Shown: positions 7,343 to 16,304 of the stretch, piece by piece
How positions within the stretch are numbered: the stretch's first letter is position 1
How the letters are laid out: the number at the start of each line of letters is the position of its first letter
Assembly: GCA_045612845.1 (NCBI GenBank)
Contig: JAZKZV010000006.1
Location: 124,001-188,000 of the forward strand
DNA length: 64,000 nucleotides
Direction of reading: 5' to 3'
Source: Ornithomonoglobus_A sp045612845
Lineage (GTDB): Bacteria; Bacillota; Clostridia; UBA1381
Program-made: the position numbers and the translations under genes
Notes under the pieces: generated by a model
What the model saw: the letters and a program-made list of their open reading frames with translations, nothing else
Databases searched by the model: none
What the model was told of the DNA's origin: nothing

Positions 7343-8473
7343 ATGAAAACTATAAAATTTGGTATAATTGGATGCGGTTTGATGGGAAAGGAATTTGCAG
7401 GTGCAGTTGGCAGATGGCATCATCTTGAAGATATATGTGCAAAACCAGAAATTATTGCAGTTTGTGCCACAAAAGAATCGTCAATGAAGTGGTTTACCGA
7501 CCGTATGCCAAGCATAAAAAATACATACACAGATTACAAAGAAATGCTCAAAAACGATGAAATTGATGCAATTTATTGTGCAGTGCCGCACGTACTTCAC
7601 GAACAGTTTTATGTTGATATAATCGAATCGGGCAAGCATTTTATGGGCGAAAAGCCCTTTGGTATGGATATGGAGCAGAACAAAAAAATTGTGGAGGCAA
7701 TTTCGCGTCATCCCGAGTCTGTTATCCGTTGTGCAAGTGAATTCCCGTTTTATCCCGCATGTCAGAAGCTTATTGAGTATGTTAAACAGGGTAAAACAGG
7801 CAGAATATTAGAGGTTAAAGCAGGCTTTTGCCATTCAAGCGATATGAATCCCCAAAAGCCTATTAACTGGAAGAGAATGATAGATATAAACGGCGAATAT
7901 GGTTGTATGGGAGATTTGGGAATTCATACACAGCACGTTCCTTTCAGACTTGGATGGATTCCCGAGAATGTGTATGCAAAGCTTTCTAACTACATAACAG
8001 AGCGTCCTGACGGAAATGGCGGCATAGCTAAATGCGAAACATGGGATAATGCCACGCTTGTTTGTGATACAAAAGATGCTGACGGTAACAAGTTCCCTAT
8101 TACCTTCGAAATGAAGCGTATGCAACCGGGCGCTACTAACGACTGGTACATTGAGGTATACGGTATGGATATGTCGTTAAAATTTTCCACCTCCGACCCC
8201 AATGCGTTCTTCTTTACCGAAGCTATGGGACACGAACAGGCATGGTGCAGACTTGTGGTAGGAAACAAGCCGCAAATTAAAACTGCAACGGGTGCTATAT
8301 TTGAATTTGGCTTTGTAGACTCCATTTTGCAGATGTGGGCAGCGTTTATACACGAAATAGAGGGTAAGGAAGTTTCGTTTGGTTGTTTCAAGCCCGAAGA
8401 AACAGTTATATCTCACAAGCTGCTTAGTGCGGCACTTAAATCGCACAAAGAAAATACAGTTATTACAATATAA
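7343..8473 (+). CDS. Gfo/Idh/MocA-family oxidoreductase
   Basis: A 376-residue dehydrogenase, the second of a tandem pair. ATG 7343 follows GAGGTG at 7331-7336. The N-terminal Rossmann motif is GIIGCGLMGKEF, and the catalytic loop GEKPFGMD holds the canonical Lys of the EKP motif. The C-terminal substrate domain includes GEYGCMGDLGIHTQHVPF, where Asp and His match the family's catalytic D-x3-H pattern. It shares only family-level similarity with the upstream copy, so the two probably act on successive intermediates or in an oxidation/reduction pair. The start is 25 bp after the previous stop. Confidence 0.9.
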   Translation: MKTIKFGIIGCGLMGKEFAGAVGRWHHLEDICAKPEIIAVCATKESSMKWFTDRMPSIKNTYTDYKEMLKNDEIDAIYCAVPHVLHEQFYVDIIESGKHFMGEKPFGMDMEQNKKIVEAISRHPESVIRCASEFPFYPACQKLIEYVKQGKTGRILEVKAGFCHSSDMNPQKPINWKRMIDINGEYGCMGDLGIHTQHVPFRLGWIPENVYAKLSNYITERPDGNGGIAKCETWDNATLVCDTKDADGNKFPITFEMKRMQPGATNDWYIEVYGMDMSLKFSTSDPNAFFFTEAMGHEQAWCRLVVGNKPQIKTATGAIFEFGFVDSILQMWAAFIHEIEGKEVSFGCFKPEETVISHKLLSAALKSHKENTVITI

Positions 8474-8497
8474 CTACACAGAAAGGAAGTATAAAAG

Positions 8498-10036
8498 ATG
8501 TTAAAAAACATTTCAAGGTCTTTAATGGATATTCTTGGTAGTGAATATATGGAGGCAGTTGTGTCTGTTGCTACTGAAATTGGTGGTATGGATAAGGAGG
8601 AGGCATACAGACTTGCAAAAGAAAAGGTGGATTTTTTTCCAGATGAATATATCAAAAAAATGGACTATCTTGCAGAGTGTACGGGTAAACAACTTGTAAA
8701 TGGCTTTAAAAATGAAGAAAAAGGCGCACCAACCGACTCCTTTGCCAAAGCGGCACACTCAAATATGGCTCCTGTTGGCGGTCTTGGTTGCACGCGTATA
8801 GGTGAGGACGGTAAAGCATATCTTATTGCAAAAAGTGAGCATTATCACGCATCTCTGGGACACAGATTCCCCGGTTACAAGCTTATTGACAATGCACGTA
8901 AGCTTGGAATTTTAAATGCAACACATAACAACACCCGCGGTTACATAACACGTCTGGCAGAAAGAAGCATTGTAGCAGCTGCAAACGGAACAAGAGACGA
9001 GGACAAAATAGATGAAATTTTAAACTCCACTGCACCGCAAGTGCTGAATCGTGTTATAAATCTCGAAACAGGAAGCCTTGCAGTTGAGGCCGGAATAAAA
9101 ATGATGCTTTCACGCTTTTACAGACTTGACAGTAGTTTTGATGCGCCTGTTTATGAGGGAAAAATTCCTGTATTCCTTGTTATGGAGGATAACAAGGAGG
9201 GCCTTGGTGCCAATTATCACGGAACAACGGTTATTGCACAGACCTTTAGAGGTATGTGGCCACAATTCTACCAAAAGTGTGAAGAAAATGACTTGTACCG
9301 CGTAGTAAGTGTTAAGAAAAACGATATTGCTGACTTTGAAGAAAAAATCAAAAAATACAATAGCGGTAAATATAAAACAGCAGGATTTCTTCACGAGATT
9401 ATTCTTATGAACTATGCCGGAATACGTCTTACAAAAGAATTTTTACAAAAAGCACACGAATTGTGCAGAGAAACCGACACATTCACATTAGTAGACGAAA
9501 TTCAGTCGTGTATGTGGTATGATGGAATGTTCTTATTCCGTAAGTACGACCTCAAACCCGACTTTGCAATAATCGGCAAAGGCTTTCCTGGCGGTGAATA
9601 TAGTGCAAGTAAGGTTATTACTACTGCACCCGCTGACAGTCTTAATCAGTTTGGTGCCCTGGTTACAAATGGACAAGAAGAGCTTGCAAGTCTGGCTTAT
9701 CTTATTACTATGGAGTTTTCGTGGGCAAACGGCGAGGAAATCGAAAAGATGGGAAACAAAATAGAAAAGGGTATTTCGGATATTGCAAAAAAATACCCGA
9801 ATCTGCTTCCGCCGCCTGAGGGATTGGGACATCTTTCATCTATACATTTTAAGAGTGTAGAAAAAGCTGCGGAGTTTACAAAAATAATGAACGACCTTTG
9901 TGTAGACATCAGTGCACAGCTATATAAGCCTGACTGTCCGCCGGCAGTTCTTCTTAAGCCTCCGGTTATAACTGATGATAAGGTATTAAAAGTGCTATTG
10001 GAAAAGATAGAAGAAGGTCTTAAAAAGCTTGCATAA
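8498..10036 (+). CDS. Class III aminotransferase-like PLP enzyme
   Basis: A 512-residue fold-type I PLP protein. GLETGSLAVEAGIKM-like text (NLETGSLAVEAGIKMM) is the cofactor phosphate region. TFTLVDEIQSC holds the Asp that contacts the pyridine nitrogen. IIGKGFPGGEYSASK contains the Lys expected to form the internal aldimine. The order fits ornithine/glutamate-semialdehyde-type aminotransferases. An N-terminal stretch of about 80 residues (SLMDILGSEYMEAVVSVA) is outside the usual domain. It lies in the operon between dehydrogenases and a sugar isomerase, so the substrate may be a keto- or amino-sugar; this is inference. Start ATG after AGAAAGGAAG. Confidence 0.8.
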   Translation: MLKNISRSLMDILGSEYMEAVVSVATEIGGMDKEEAYRLAKEKVDFFPDEYIKKMDYLAECTGKQLVNGFKNEEKGAPTDSFAKAAHSNMAPVGGLGCTRIGEDGKAYLIAKSEHYHASLGHRFPGYKLIDNARKLGILNATHNNTRGYITRLAERSIVAAANGTRDEDKIDEILNSTAPQVLNRVINLETGSLAVEAGIKMMLSRFYRLDSSFDAPVYEGKIPVFLVMEDNKEGLGANYHGTTVIAQTFRGMWPQFYQKCEENDLYRVVSVKKNDIADFEEKIKKYNSGKYKTAGFLHEIILMNYAGIRLTKEFLQKAHELCRETDTFTLVDEIQSCMWYDGMFLFRKYDLKPDFAIIGKGFPGGEYSASKVITTAPADSLNQFGALVTNGQEELASLAYLITMEFSWANGEEIEKMGNKIEKGISDIAKKYPNLLPPPEGLGHLSSIHFKSVEKAAEFTKIMNDLCVDISAQLYKPDCPPAVLLKPPVITDDKVLKVLLEKIEEGLKKLA

Positions 10037-10053
10037 AAACAGGGGGATATTAT

Positions 10054-11421
10054 ATGAAAATAGGTTTTTTACCGCTATACATAAAGCTCTACGATGATAT
10101 CAATGTATCACGTGCAGTTTTAGAGGATTTTTATAAAAAGGCTACTGAGCTTTTTCAAAAACGCGGTGTTGAGGTTATAACCTCTGATTTTTGTCGCATA
10201 AAAAAGGAGTTTGAAAAGGCAGTTTATGAATTTGAAGCTGCAGAGGTTGACGCCATTGTTACGTGGCACGCGGCATATTCTCCGTCTTTGGAGTGTATAG
10301 ACGCACTTGTTGGGACAAAATTGCCCGTTATAGTAATGGATTCCACACCAACTCTTGATTTTACAACGCAGCAAGACCCTGACGAAATTAATTGGAACCA
10401 CGGAATACACGGAGTTATGGATATGTGCAGTATGTTAAAGCGTTATGGCAAACCGTATGCCATTGCGGCGGGTCATTACCTTGAATCTGATTGCATTGAC
10501 CGTGTGTGTGGCTTTGTACGTGCTACCATCGCTGCAAAGCAACTTAAAAATATGAGCGTTGGTCTTGTTGGCGGTGCATTTGACGGAATGGGAGATTTTG
10601 CAGTAGACACAAACGAGCTTAAAGAAAGATTTGGAATAACAGTAGAAAATATAAGCGCCAAAACACTAATAAGAGCAAACGAAAGCGTTATGGACAATGA
10701 AATTTTGCGGGAAATAGAAGAAGACCGTAAGAGTTATGAATTTGATGATAATGTTGATGATGAGGAATACCGCGTATTTACCAAATCTTGTCTTGCACTC
10801 CGTAAGTGTATAGAAAATAGCGGATATAATGCTTTTTCTGTCAACTTTTTAAATGTAGAAGAGCTTGGAACAATGCCTTTTGTTGAGTGCTGCAAGGCTA
10901 TGGAAAAGGGACTCGGCTACGCGGGCGAGGGCGATGCTCTTACTGCGGCATTTACAGGTGCGTTTATGGCAGGGTATCCGCAAACGAGCTTTGTAGAAAT
11001 TTTCTGTCCTGACTGGAAGAACAACACACTCTTCCTTAGCCATATGGGCGAGATGAATTATCGCGTAGCAGACGAAAAACCCTTAATAAGCCGCACAAAC
11101 TCCGATTTTGTTAAGGGTGCTATGCCGTATGCAGGTTATGCAAGAATGAAACAAGGTAAGGGTGTATATGTAAACATCAGTCGTGATAAGGACGACTATC
11201 AGTTGCTTATTTGCGAGTGCGAAATGCTTGATGCAAAAAATGACACTATGGAAAGAAAAATCCGCGGATGGATGCGCCCTAAAACAGAAAATACCGCAGA
11301 ATTTTTGGAAAAACTCAGCAAGAATGGCGCAACACATCATAGTACTTTTATTTACGGAGCTACGGTTGAGCAAATGGAATATTTTGCACAGCTGCTTTCT
11401 TTAAAAACTGTTATAATATAA
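10054..11421 (+). CDS. L-fucose/L-arabinose isomerase-family protein
   Basis: A 455-residue protein of the fucose/arabinose isomerase superfamily. N-terminal Rossmann-like domain MKIGFLPLYIKLYDD, then VDAIVTWHAAYSPSLE and GGAFDGMGDFAVD. C-terminal half contains GLGYAGEGDALTAAF and SFVEIFCPDW. In these enzymes Glu and Asp around these two segments bind the divalent metal that moves the aldose/ketose carbonyl. The E in AGEGD is a plausible ligand. It is close to the size of L-arabinose isomerase but too divergent to name a sugar. The following gene is a sugar kinase, consistent with isomerisation then phosphorylation. Start after CAGGGGG. Confidence 0.8.
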   Translation: MKIGFLPLYIKLYDDINVSRAVLEDFYKKATELFQKRGVEVITSDFCRIKKEFEKAVYEFEAAEVDAIVTWHAAYSPSLECIDALVGTKLPVIVMDSTPTLDFTTQQDPDEINWNHGIHGVMDMCSMLKRYGKPYAIAAGHYLESDCIDRVCGFVRATIAAKQLKNMSVGLVGGAFDGMGDFAVDTNELKERFGITVENISAKTLIRANESVMDNEILREIEEDRKSYEFDDNVDDEEYRVFTKSCLALRKCIENSGYNAFSVNFLNVEELGTMPFVECCKAMEKGLGYAGEGDALTAAFTGAFMAGYPQTSFVEIFCPDWKNNTLFLSHMGEMNYRVADEKPLISRTNSDFVKGAMPYAGYARMKQGKGVYVNISRDKDDYQLLICECEMLDAKNDTMERKIRGWMRPKTENTAEFLEKLSKNGATHHSTFIYGATVEQMEYFAQLLSLKTVII

Positions 11422-11434
11422 GGGTGAGGTGTGT

Positions 11435-12745
11435 ATGAGTTACGTTATTGGTCTGGATATAGGAACATCATCAGTTAAAGGAATACTGATGACAAAAGGC
11501 GGAACAGTTAAAAAAACTGCCCATGCTTCCTTTGTGTACAGAAGACTAAAAAATGGAGGAGTAGAAACAGATGCAGACGAATTTGTTGAAGTATGCTTTT
11601 TAGCAATAAGAGAGCTTATGGAGGCGGCAGACGACAAAATTGATGCAATCTGCGCATCTTCTGCAAGCGGAAATCTGCTTATATTAGATAAGGAAAATAA
11701 ACCGAGCACACCAATTTTTAACTGGCAGGACGAGCGGGTTACTACAGAATCACAAGAAGTTCTCGGACACATTAACCGCGATATGCTTTATGAAAAGGTG
11801 GGTTGGCCCTTTATGGAAAGGTCTTTTCCGCTGGCATTGCTTTGTTACATAAAAAAACATTCACCCGAAAAACTCAGAGATTGCGGAATGATTTGTATGA
11901 GTACGGAGTATCTTTACTATAAGCTTACAGAAAAATGGGGAATAAGTGCTTCTACGGGAGTGCCGTTTTACCTGATTGACCAAAAAAGCGGCACATATAT
12001 TCCCGAGCTTTTAGAGATTTTTGGAATTAGTGAGGACAAACTGCCACCAATTATGCCATGTGGAAGTCAGGTGGGTGTGGTGAGTGAAGAGGCATCAAAA
12101 AAATGCGGTTTGCCAGAAGGAACTCCTGTGGTTTTAGGCACGTTTGACCATCCCTGCGCGGCGCGCGGCGCGCGAGTAACAAAGGAGGGAGAAATGCTGC
12201 TTTCGTGCGGTACGTCGTGGGTTGCGTTTTTGCCGATTAACGACAGAGAAAAAGCACTAAGGGCAAACCTTCTTATAGACCCGTTTTTATCTCACATAGG
12301 CGGCCCGTGGGGCGGTATGGTTTCGGTGGCGTCTGTTTCGGAAAGAATAAAGCTCTATACAAACAGATATATCGACTCTTCTCCCAACGCATATAAGATA
12401 TTATCGGAATTAGCGCAAAAAGGCTCTTTGGGAGCAGGTGGACTTAGCATATCGCTTATGAATGAGCCGAATGATGAAATTATACAAAAGTATCCCGCAA
12501 AGGACATTGCCCGTGCCATTATGGAGGGTGCGGTTAATTTGCTTAACAAAAAGCTTAATGAGTTGAGGAGTATAGGCATTTCTCCCAAAAGCGCAATAAT
12601 GGTAGGCGGTCCGTCGGAGGAGCCAATGTACCCAAAAATGATAGAGGAAATCTGCGGTATAAAGGTAGAAACTCTGCATGGAGCAAATGCAGGCGCAATA
12701 GGTGCGGCTATGCTTGCACGTGGACTTATGGATACAGACTGTTAA
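11435..12745 (+). CDS. FGGY-family carbohydrate kinase
   Basis: A 436-residue kinase. ATG 11435 follows GGTGAGG; an in-frame GTG at 11429 lies inside that site. The first FGGY domain opens with YVIGLDIGTSSVKGILM (phosphate-binding loop). NWQDERV sits where the substrate contacts of xylulokinases lie. The second domain has VVLGTFDHPCAARGARV and MLLSCGTSWVAF, where the Asp of FDH is the likely catalytic base. C-terminal AIMVGGPSEEPMYPKM closes the ATP site. It is about 60 residues shorter than typical xylulokinases. It phosphorylates a ketose or polyol made by the isomerase. Confidence 0.88.
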   Translation: MSYVIGLDIGTSSVKGILMTKGGTVKKTAHASFVYRRLKNGGVETDADEFVEVCFLAIRELMEAADDKIDAICASSASGNLLILDKENKPSTPIFNWQDERVTTESQEVLGHINRDMLYEKVGWPFMERSFPLALLCYIKKHSPEKLRDCGMICMSTEYLYYKLTEKWGISASTGVPFYLIDQKSGTYIPELLEIFGISEDKLPPIMPCGSQVGVVSEEASKKCGLPEGTPVVLGTFDHPCAARGARVTKEGEMLLSCGTSWVAFLPINDREKALRANLLIDPFLSHIGGPWGGMVSVASVSERIKLYTNRYIDSSPNAYKILSELAQKGSLGAGGLSISLMNEPNDEIIQKYPAKDIARAIMEGAVNLLNKKLNELRSIGISPKSAIMVGGPSEEPMYPKMIEEICGIKVETLHGANAGAIGAAMLARGLMDTDC

Positions 12746-12758
12746 AAGGAGTAAAAAT

Positions 12759-13772
12759 ATGTTTAATTTAACTTATACGGACTATGACCGTCTGGTGTAT
12801 GAAAAAGAACTACGTAGCTTTCTTCCCGATGAGTTTGTTGATTTTCATACTCATATAAATAAAAGCGAGTTCGAAGTGTCGGGAGAATCAAACGGCGGCT
12901 CAACCTGGATTAAGCTCGTTTATGATGAAATGACAACAGAGGACCTCATAGGCGCTTATAAAACAATGTTTCCCAAAAACAAGGTAACACCACTTCTTAT
13001 GGGGGACTGTTTTTGTGATATTGAAAAGGTAAATGACTATGTGAGAGAGGAAGGCTCTAAATATAATTTTCCGACTCTGTACAGAACATCATACGAAATG
13101 GATAGTGATGAGCTCGAAGAAAAAGTAAATAAAGGCGGGTTTAAAGGTCTTAAGCCATACCTCAGTAATTGTCCGCCTTATATCCCGTCTAAAGAAATAC
13201 GCATTTTTGATTACTTACCGCACGAGCATTTAAAGGTTGCCAACAAAAACGGATGGATTGTAATGCTTCATATTCCGCGTGATGAACGTCTCAAAGACAA
13301 GGTTAATATTGCTCAGCTAATGGAAGTTGAGGAAAAATATCCTGATATCAAGCTCATAGTAGCACATATCGGCAGAGCATATTCAAAGGAAGATATAGGT
13401 AATGCATTTGATATTTTAGGAAAGACGAAAAATATGTATTTCGACTTTACTGCAAACCTGAGCGATGACGCAATAAAAGCGTGTATTGATGCAGTCGGAA
13501 CAAAAAGACTGATTTTTGGTTCGGATTTGCCTATTTCGATAATGCGAATGTACAGAATTACCGAAAACGGTGTATATTACAATGTTGTGCCTCGCGGACT
13601 CTACGGAAAGGTTGAGGGAGAAGCACATATGAGAGAAACAGACGAAAAAAATGTAACTCTTATGATTTATGAACAGCTTCGAGCAATGAAAAGGGTAGCA
13701 GAAGAGCTTAAGTTAAAAGACGGTGATATAGAGGATATCCTCTGCAATAATGCAAAAAGGCTTATAGTGTAA
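12759..13772 (+). CDS. Amidohydrolase family 2 (metal-dependent TIM-barrel) protein
   Basis: A 337-residue protein. ATG 12759 follows AAAAGGAG. It has the Amidohydro_2 layout: EFVDFHTHINKSEF (HxH), GWIVMLHIPRDERLKD (His after strand 5), IKLIVAHIGRAYSKEDIGNA (His after strand 6) and RLIFGSDLPISIMRMY (catalytic Asp after strand 8). The family includes decarboxylases and lactonases acting on ring or sugar-acid carboxylates. As the last enzyme of the operon it may open a lactone or decarboxylate the pathway acid. The start is 13 bp after the kinase stop. Confidence 0.85.
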   Translation: MFNLTYTDYDRLVYEKELRSFLPDEFVDFHTHINKSEFEVSGESNGGSTWIKLVYDEMTTEDLIGAYKTMFPKNKVTPLLMGDCFCDIEKVNDYVREEGSKYNFPTLYRTSYEMDSDELEEKVNKGGFKGLKPYLSNCPPYIPSKEIRIFDYLPHEHLKVANKNGWIVMLHIPRDERLKDKVNIAQLMEVEEKYPDIKLIVAHIGRAYSKEDIGNAFDILGKTKNMYFDFTANLSDDAIKACIDAVGTKRLIFGSDLPISIMRMYRITENGVYYNVVPRGLYGKVEGEAHMRETDEKNVTLMIYEQLRAMKRVAEELKLKDGDIEDILCNNAKRLIV

Positions 13773-13790
13773 ATATTCTTAATATATAAT

Positions 13791-13819
13791 TGACGGGATT
13801 TATATTTGTATGATATAAT
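13791..13819 (+). promoter_or_regulatory. Promoter of the LacI-family regulator gene
   Basis: TTGACG (13791-13796), 17-bp spacer, TATAAT (13814-13819), 33 bp before the ATG. The regulator can be expressed independently of the operon. Confidence 0.75.
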
Positions 13820-13852
13820 TGGAATATACAGTGTAAAGGGAATTATACTTTT

Positions 13853-14815
13853 ATGAAGCATATTGCAAAAAACATTTCACAACAACTCAATATAAGCAAA
13901 GCCACAATAAGCCGTGCATTAAATAACTGTTCGGGCGTGGACTTTTTAACTAAGGAAAAAATAATCGAGGCGGCGCTAAAATACGGATACAAAAGCGTAA
14001 AATCCGCAGATGTAGGCATAGTTATGCCATCAACTCCCACGTATTTCTGGAAGCCTTTTTGTGATGGACTCATAAAGAAAATAAAAAGCGAAAACACAAA
14101 CTGCTCGGCTTTTCTGTATTCGTCCCTCGCGAACGAAAGCGACGCGCTAAAATGCATAAGTGATGCAACAGAGTCGGACATATCGGTTTTGGTTGCTATC
14201 GCGCCCTGTACAGAGGAAATTCAAAATCTGTTACAGAAAAATGCAGATAAAATGCTCATTATTCTTCTTGACGAGAGCTTATGTGTTACAAACAGTTTTT
14301 ATGTTGGTGAAAATTCGTACCAAAGCGGATATATGATGGCAAAAAAATATACAGAGGAATATTCCTACAACAAAAAATTTGCAATTATAAGGCAAACAAC
14401 AAAAAGCGGTGTTGTTCAAAAAAGAATAGATGGCTTTTTGACAGCACTCAAAGAAGATAGCATAAATGACGTTGTGTTTGTTGACGTTTCGTACACAAAA
14501 AATATAATGAGCACTATTATTGCAAGAGAGATAGCAAAATGCGGTAACGACATAAACTGTGTGTTTTGTCCCGACGGAATTACTGCGGAGGCGTGCCTTG
14601 CAATATGTAAGCTAAAAGAAAAAAATATACACTGTATCGGATTTGAGAATTCCCCGCAAAATGAGAAGTATGCAAAAATGGGAATTTTAAAAATGGTCTG
14701 CTCACAAAACCTTGAGGCACAAACCGAAAAAATTTCGCAGATGGTTGATGATTATCTGAAAACACTCACATATCCCAAAGAAAAGTATACATATGTAAAA
14801 AACAATATAGAATAA
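13853..14815 (+). CDS. LacI-family transcriptional regulator
   Basis: A 320-residue DNA-binding protein. Residues 1-50 form the LacI helix-turn-helix and hinge (HIAKNISQQLNISKATISRA, then LNNCSGVDFLTKEKI). The rest is a type I periplasmic-binding-protein fold for an effector: VGIVMPSTPTYFWKPFCDGL, NSFYVGENSYQSGYMMAKKY, KRIDGFLTAL, VFCPDGITAEA. It follows the six-gene catabolic operon and has its own promoter, so it is the likely local repressor, sensing a pathway intermediate. It ends facing a strong terminator shared with the convergent gene. Confidence 0.92.
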   Translation: MKHIAKNISQQLNISKATISRALNNCSGVDFLTKEKIIEAALKYGYKSVKSADVGIVMPSTPTYFWKPFCDGLIKKIKSENTNCSAFLYSSLANESDALKCISDATESDISVLVAIAPCTEEIQNLLQKNADKMLIILLDESLCVTNSFYVGENSYQSGYMMAKKYTEEYSYNKKFAIIRQTTKSGVVQKRIDGFLTALKEDSINDVVFVDVSYTKNIMSTIIAREIAKCGNDINCVFCPDGITAEACLAICKLKEKNIHCIGFENSPQNEKYAKMGILKMVCSQNLEAQTEKISQMVDDYLKTLTYPKEKYTYVKNNIE

Positions 14816-14837
14816 ACAAAAAAGTTCCGCAAAAAAT

Positions 14838-14876
14838 AAAACAAGGGCGACCACGACGTGTCGCCCTTGTTTTATT
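14838..14876. terminator. Bidirectional terminator between convergent genes
   Basis: AAACAAGGGCGACcacgacgtgTCGCCCTTGTTT with A and T runs on both sides. It terminates the LacI gene (plus) and the HAD-GtrA gene (minus). Confidence 0.9.
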
Positions 14877-15828
14877 TTATATTAAATGTAAATATTTTCA
14901 TAAACACAAAAGTAACAGGAACACCTATTACTGCGGCAATTATATATGCAATAATATCCGGACCGCTTATAAACCTCTCGTATAACCCAACAATAACCGT
15001 CTGAATTACAAAGTTTGGGATATATGATATAAAGAATTTTATATATTTTATAATACCAAGCTTTTCTTTAAAGGTAACATAACTGTTTAAAATGTAGGAC
15101 ACAATATTAGCACTTATGTAACCCGGTAAAAATGCAAGAGTAGTGCCTGCTATAAACAATGAATAAAACGCAGAAAAGACAATATTAGAAAGGGTATTTA
15201 TAACACCTATTACTAAAAACGATAAAAATTCACGTGAGAAAAACATACTCTTCTTTGATGGAGTATAGTCATCCCAGTCAATTAGTGTGTCCCCCTTTAT
15301 TATCTGCGCCTTTTTTGCTATGCGTGCAAGCGGTGTATCGGAGAGTGAATCGGAATAGAACTCATCGCAATCAACATCGTCAAACTCTTCATTTAACCTC
15401 ACAACCTTTTCCCCGCCCCAGCAGTTTTCGCCTGTATATTTGCCTGTGAGCTTGTCTACTCTTGAGGCAATAAGATTTTTTATACCAAGTCTTTTGCATA
15501 TAGGGGACAGTAAAAACTCGGGCGAAGCGCTGATTATTATATCGTTGTCTTTTTTTCGGTCTTTGTACCACTGTTTTATTTTGCCCTCGCTTTTGTCCCA
15601 GAAATCCTCAAGAGCACAATCTATATCCGGAATATATTTTAAAAACCCGTACATCTTTTCCTTAAACTGTGTTTTGGTTTTTACTCCAAGAACATAAAGA
15701 AAGAAAGCCAACGCCATAGAGGGGACACTAAAAAGCATTTTAGGAAAATTCCTTAAACAGTAAAAATAAAAATCCTTTGTACTGTCGCTGTAATATATGG
15801 TTTCGTCAAAATCGTATATATTATACAT
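14872..15828 (-). CDS. HAD-family phosphatase fused to a GtrA-like membrane domain
   Basis: A 318-residue fusion. Residues 1-190 are a HAD subfamily IB hydrolase: YDFDETIYYSDST (nucleophile and acid Asp), IIISASPEFL (motif II), and CDEFYSDSLSDTPLARIA (motifs III/IV). From about residue 200 there are four hydrophobic helices with FLVIGVINTLSNIVFSAFY and LNSYVTFKEKLG, the pattern of GtrA/DPMS-like flippase proteins. The parts have separate known roles: phosphomonoester hydrolysis and undecaprenyl-linked sugar or lipid translocation. The fusion suggests dephosphorylation at the membrane during cell-surface glycan or lipid work. It starts 2 bp after the ispF stop, using a GAGGAG within the end of ispF. 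Confidence 0.85.
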   Translation of the reverse strand: MYNIYDFDETIYYSDSTKDFYFYCLRNFPKMLFSVPSMALAFFLYVLGVKTKTQFKEKMYGFLKYIPDIDCALEDFWDKSEGKIKQWYKDRKKDNDIIISASPEFLLSPICKRLGIKNLIASRVDKLTGKYTGENCWGGEKVVRLNEEFDDVDCDEFYSDSLSDTPLARIAKKAQIIKGDTLIDWDDYTPSKKSMFFSREFLSFLVIGVINTLSNIVFSAFYSLFIAGTTLAFLPGYISANIVSYILNSYVTFKEKLGIIKYIKFFISYIPNFVIQTVIVGLYERFISGPDIIAYIIAAVIGVPVTFVFMKIFTFNIK

Positions 15829-15830
15829 TA

Positions 15831-16301
15831 TTACTCCTCCAGAAGAACTACTGCCATTGCGCTTATTCCCTCTTGGCGACCCTCAAAGCCAAGCTTTTCG
15901 GTTGTTGTTGCTTTTATGTTTATGCGGTCTGTACCAAGCATTAAATCATGTGCAACGTTTTCTCTCATAGTTTCGATATACGGTAACATCTTTGGTTTTT
16001 GAGCGATTATGGTAATATCCGCATTCGAAATTTTATAGCCTTTATCCATAACAAGCTTTACAACATGCCTTAAAAGCACGCGACTGTCTGCATCCTTAAA
16101 CTCAGGGTCAGTATCGGGGAAGTGTCTGCCTATATCGCCAAGCGCAGCCGCACCCAAAAGCGCGTCGGATAATGCGTGGAGTGCCACGTCCGCATCTGAA
16201 TGACCTAAAAGACCAAGAGTGTGAGGAATTTCCACACCGCATATTACCAGACGTCTGTCCTCAACTAATTTATGAACATCATAGCCTTGTCCTATCCTCA
16301 T
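15831..16301 (-). CDS. ispF: 2-C-methyl-D-erythritol 2,4-cyclodiphosphate synthase
   Basis: A 156-residue enzyme of the MEP isoprenoid pathway; it cyclises CDP-methylerythritol 2-phosphate, releasing CMP. Metal ligands are in MRIGQGYDVHKL (Asp-x-His) and LGHSDADVALHALSDALLG. FPDTDPEFKDADS and INIKATTTEKLGFEGRQEGI are the substrate and CDP-binding loops. Normal length. Its RBS (AAAAGGAG) overlaps the end of ispD, so the two are co-translated. Confidence 0.97.
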   Translation of the reverse strand: MRIGQGYDVHKLVEDRRLVICGVEIPHTLGLLGHSDADVALHALSDALLGAAALGDIGRHFPDTDPEFKDADSRVLLRHVVKLVMDKGYKISNADITIIAQKPKMLPYIETMRENVAHDLMLGTDRINIKATTTEKLGFEGRQEGISAMAVVLLEE

Positions 16302-16304
16302 TTT

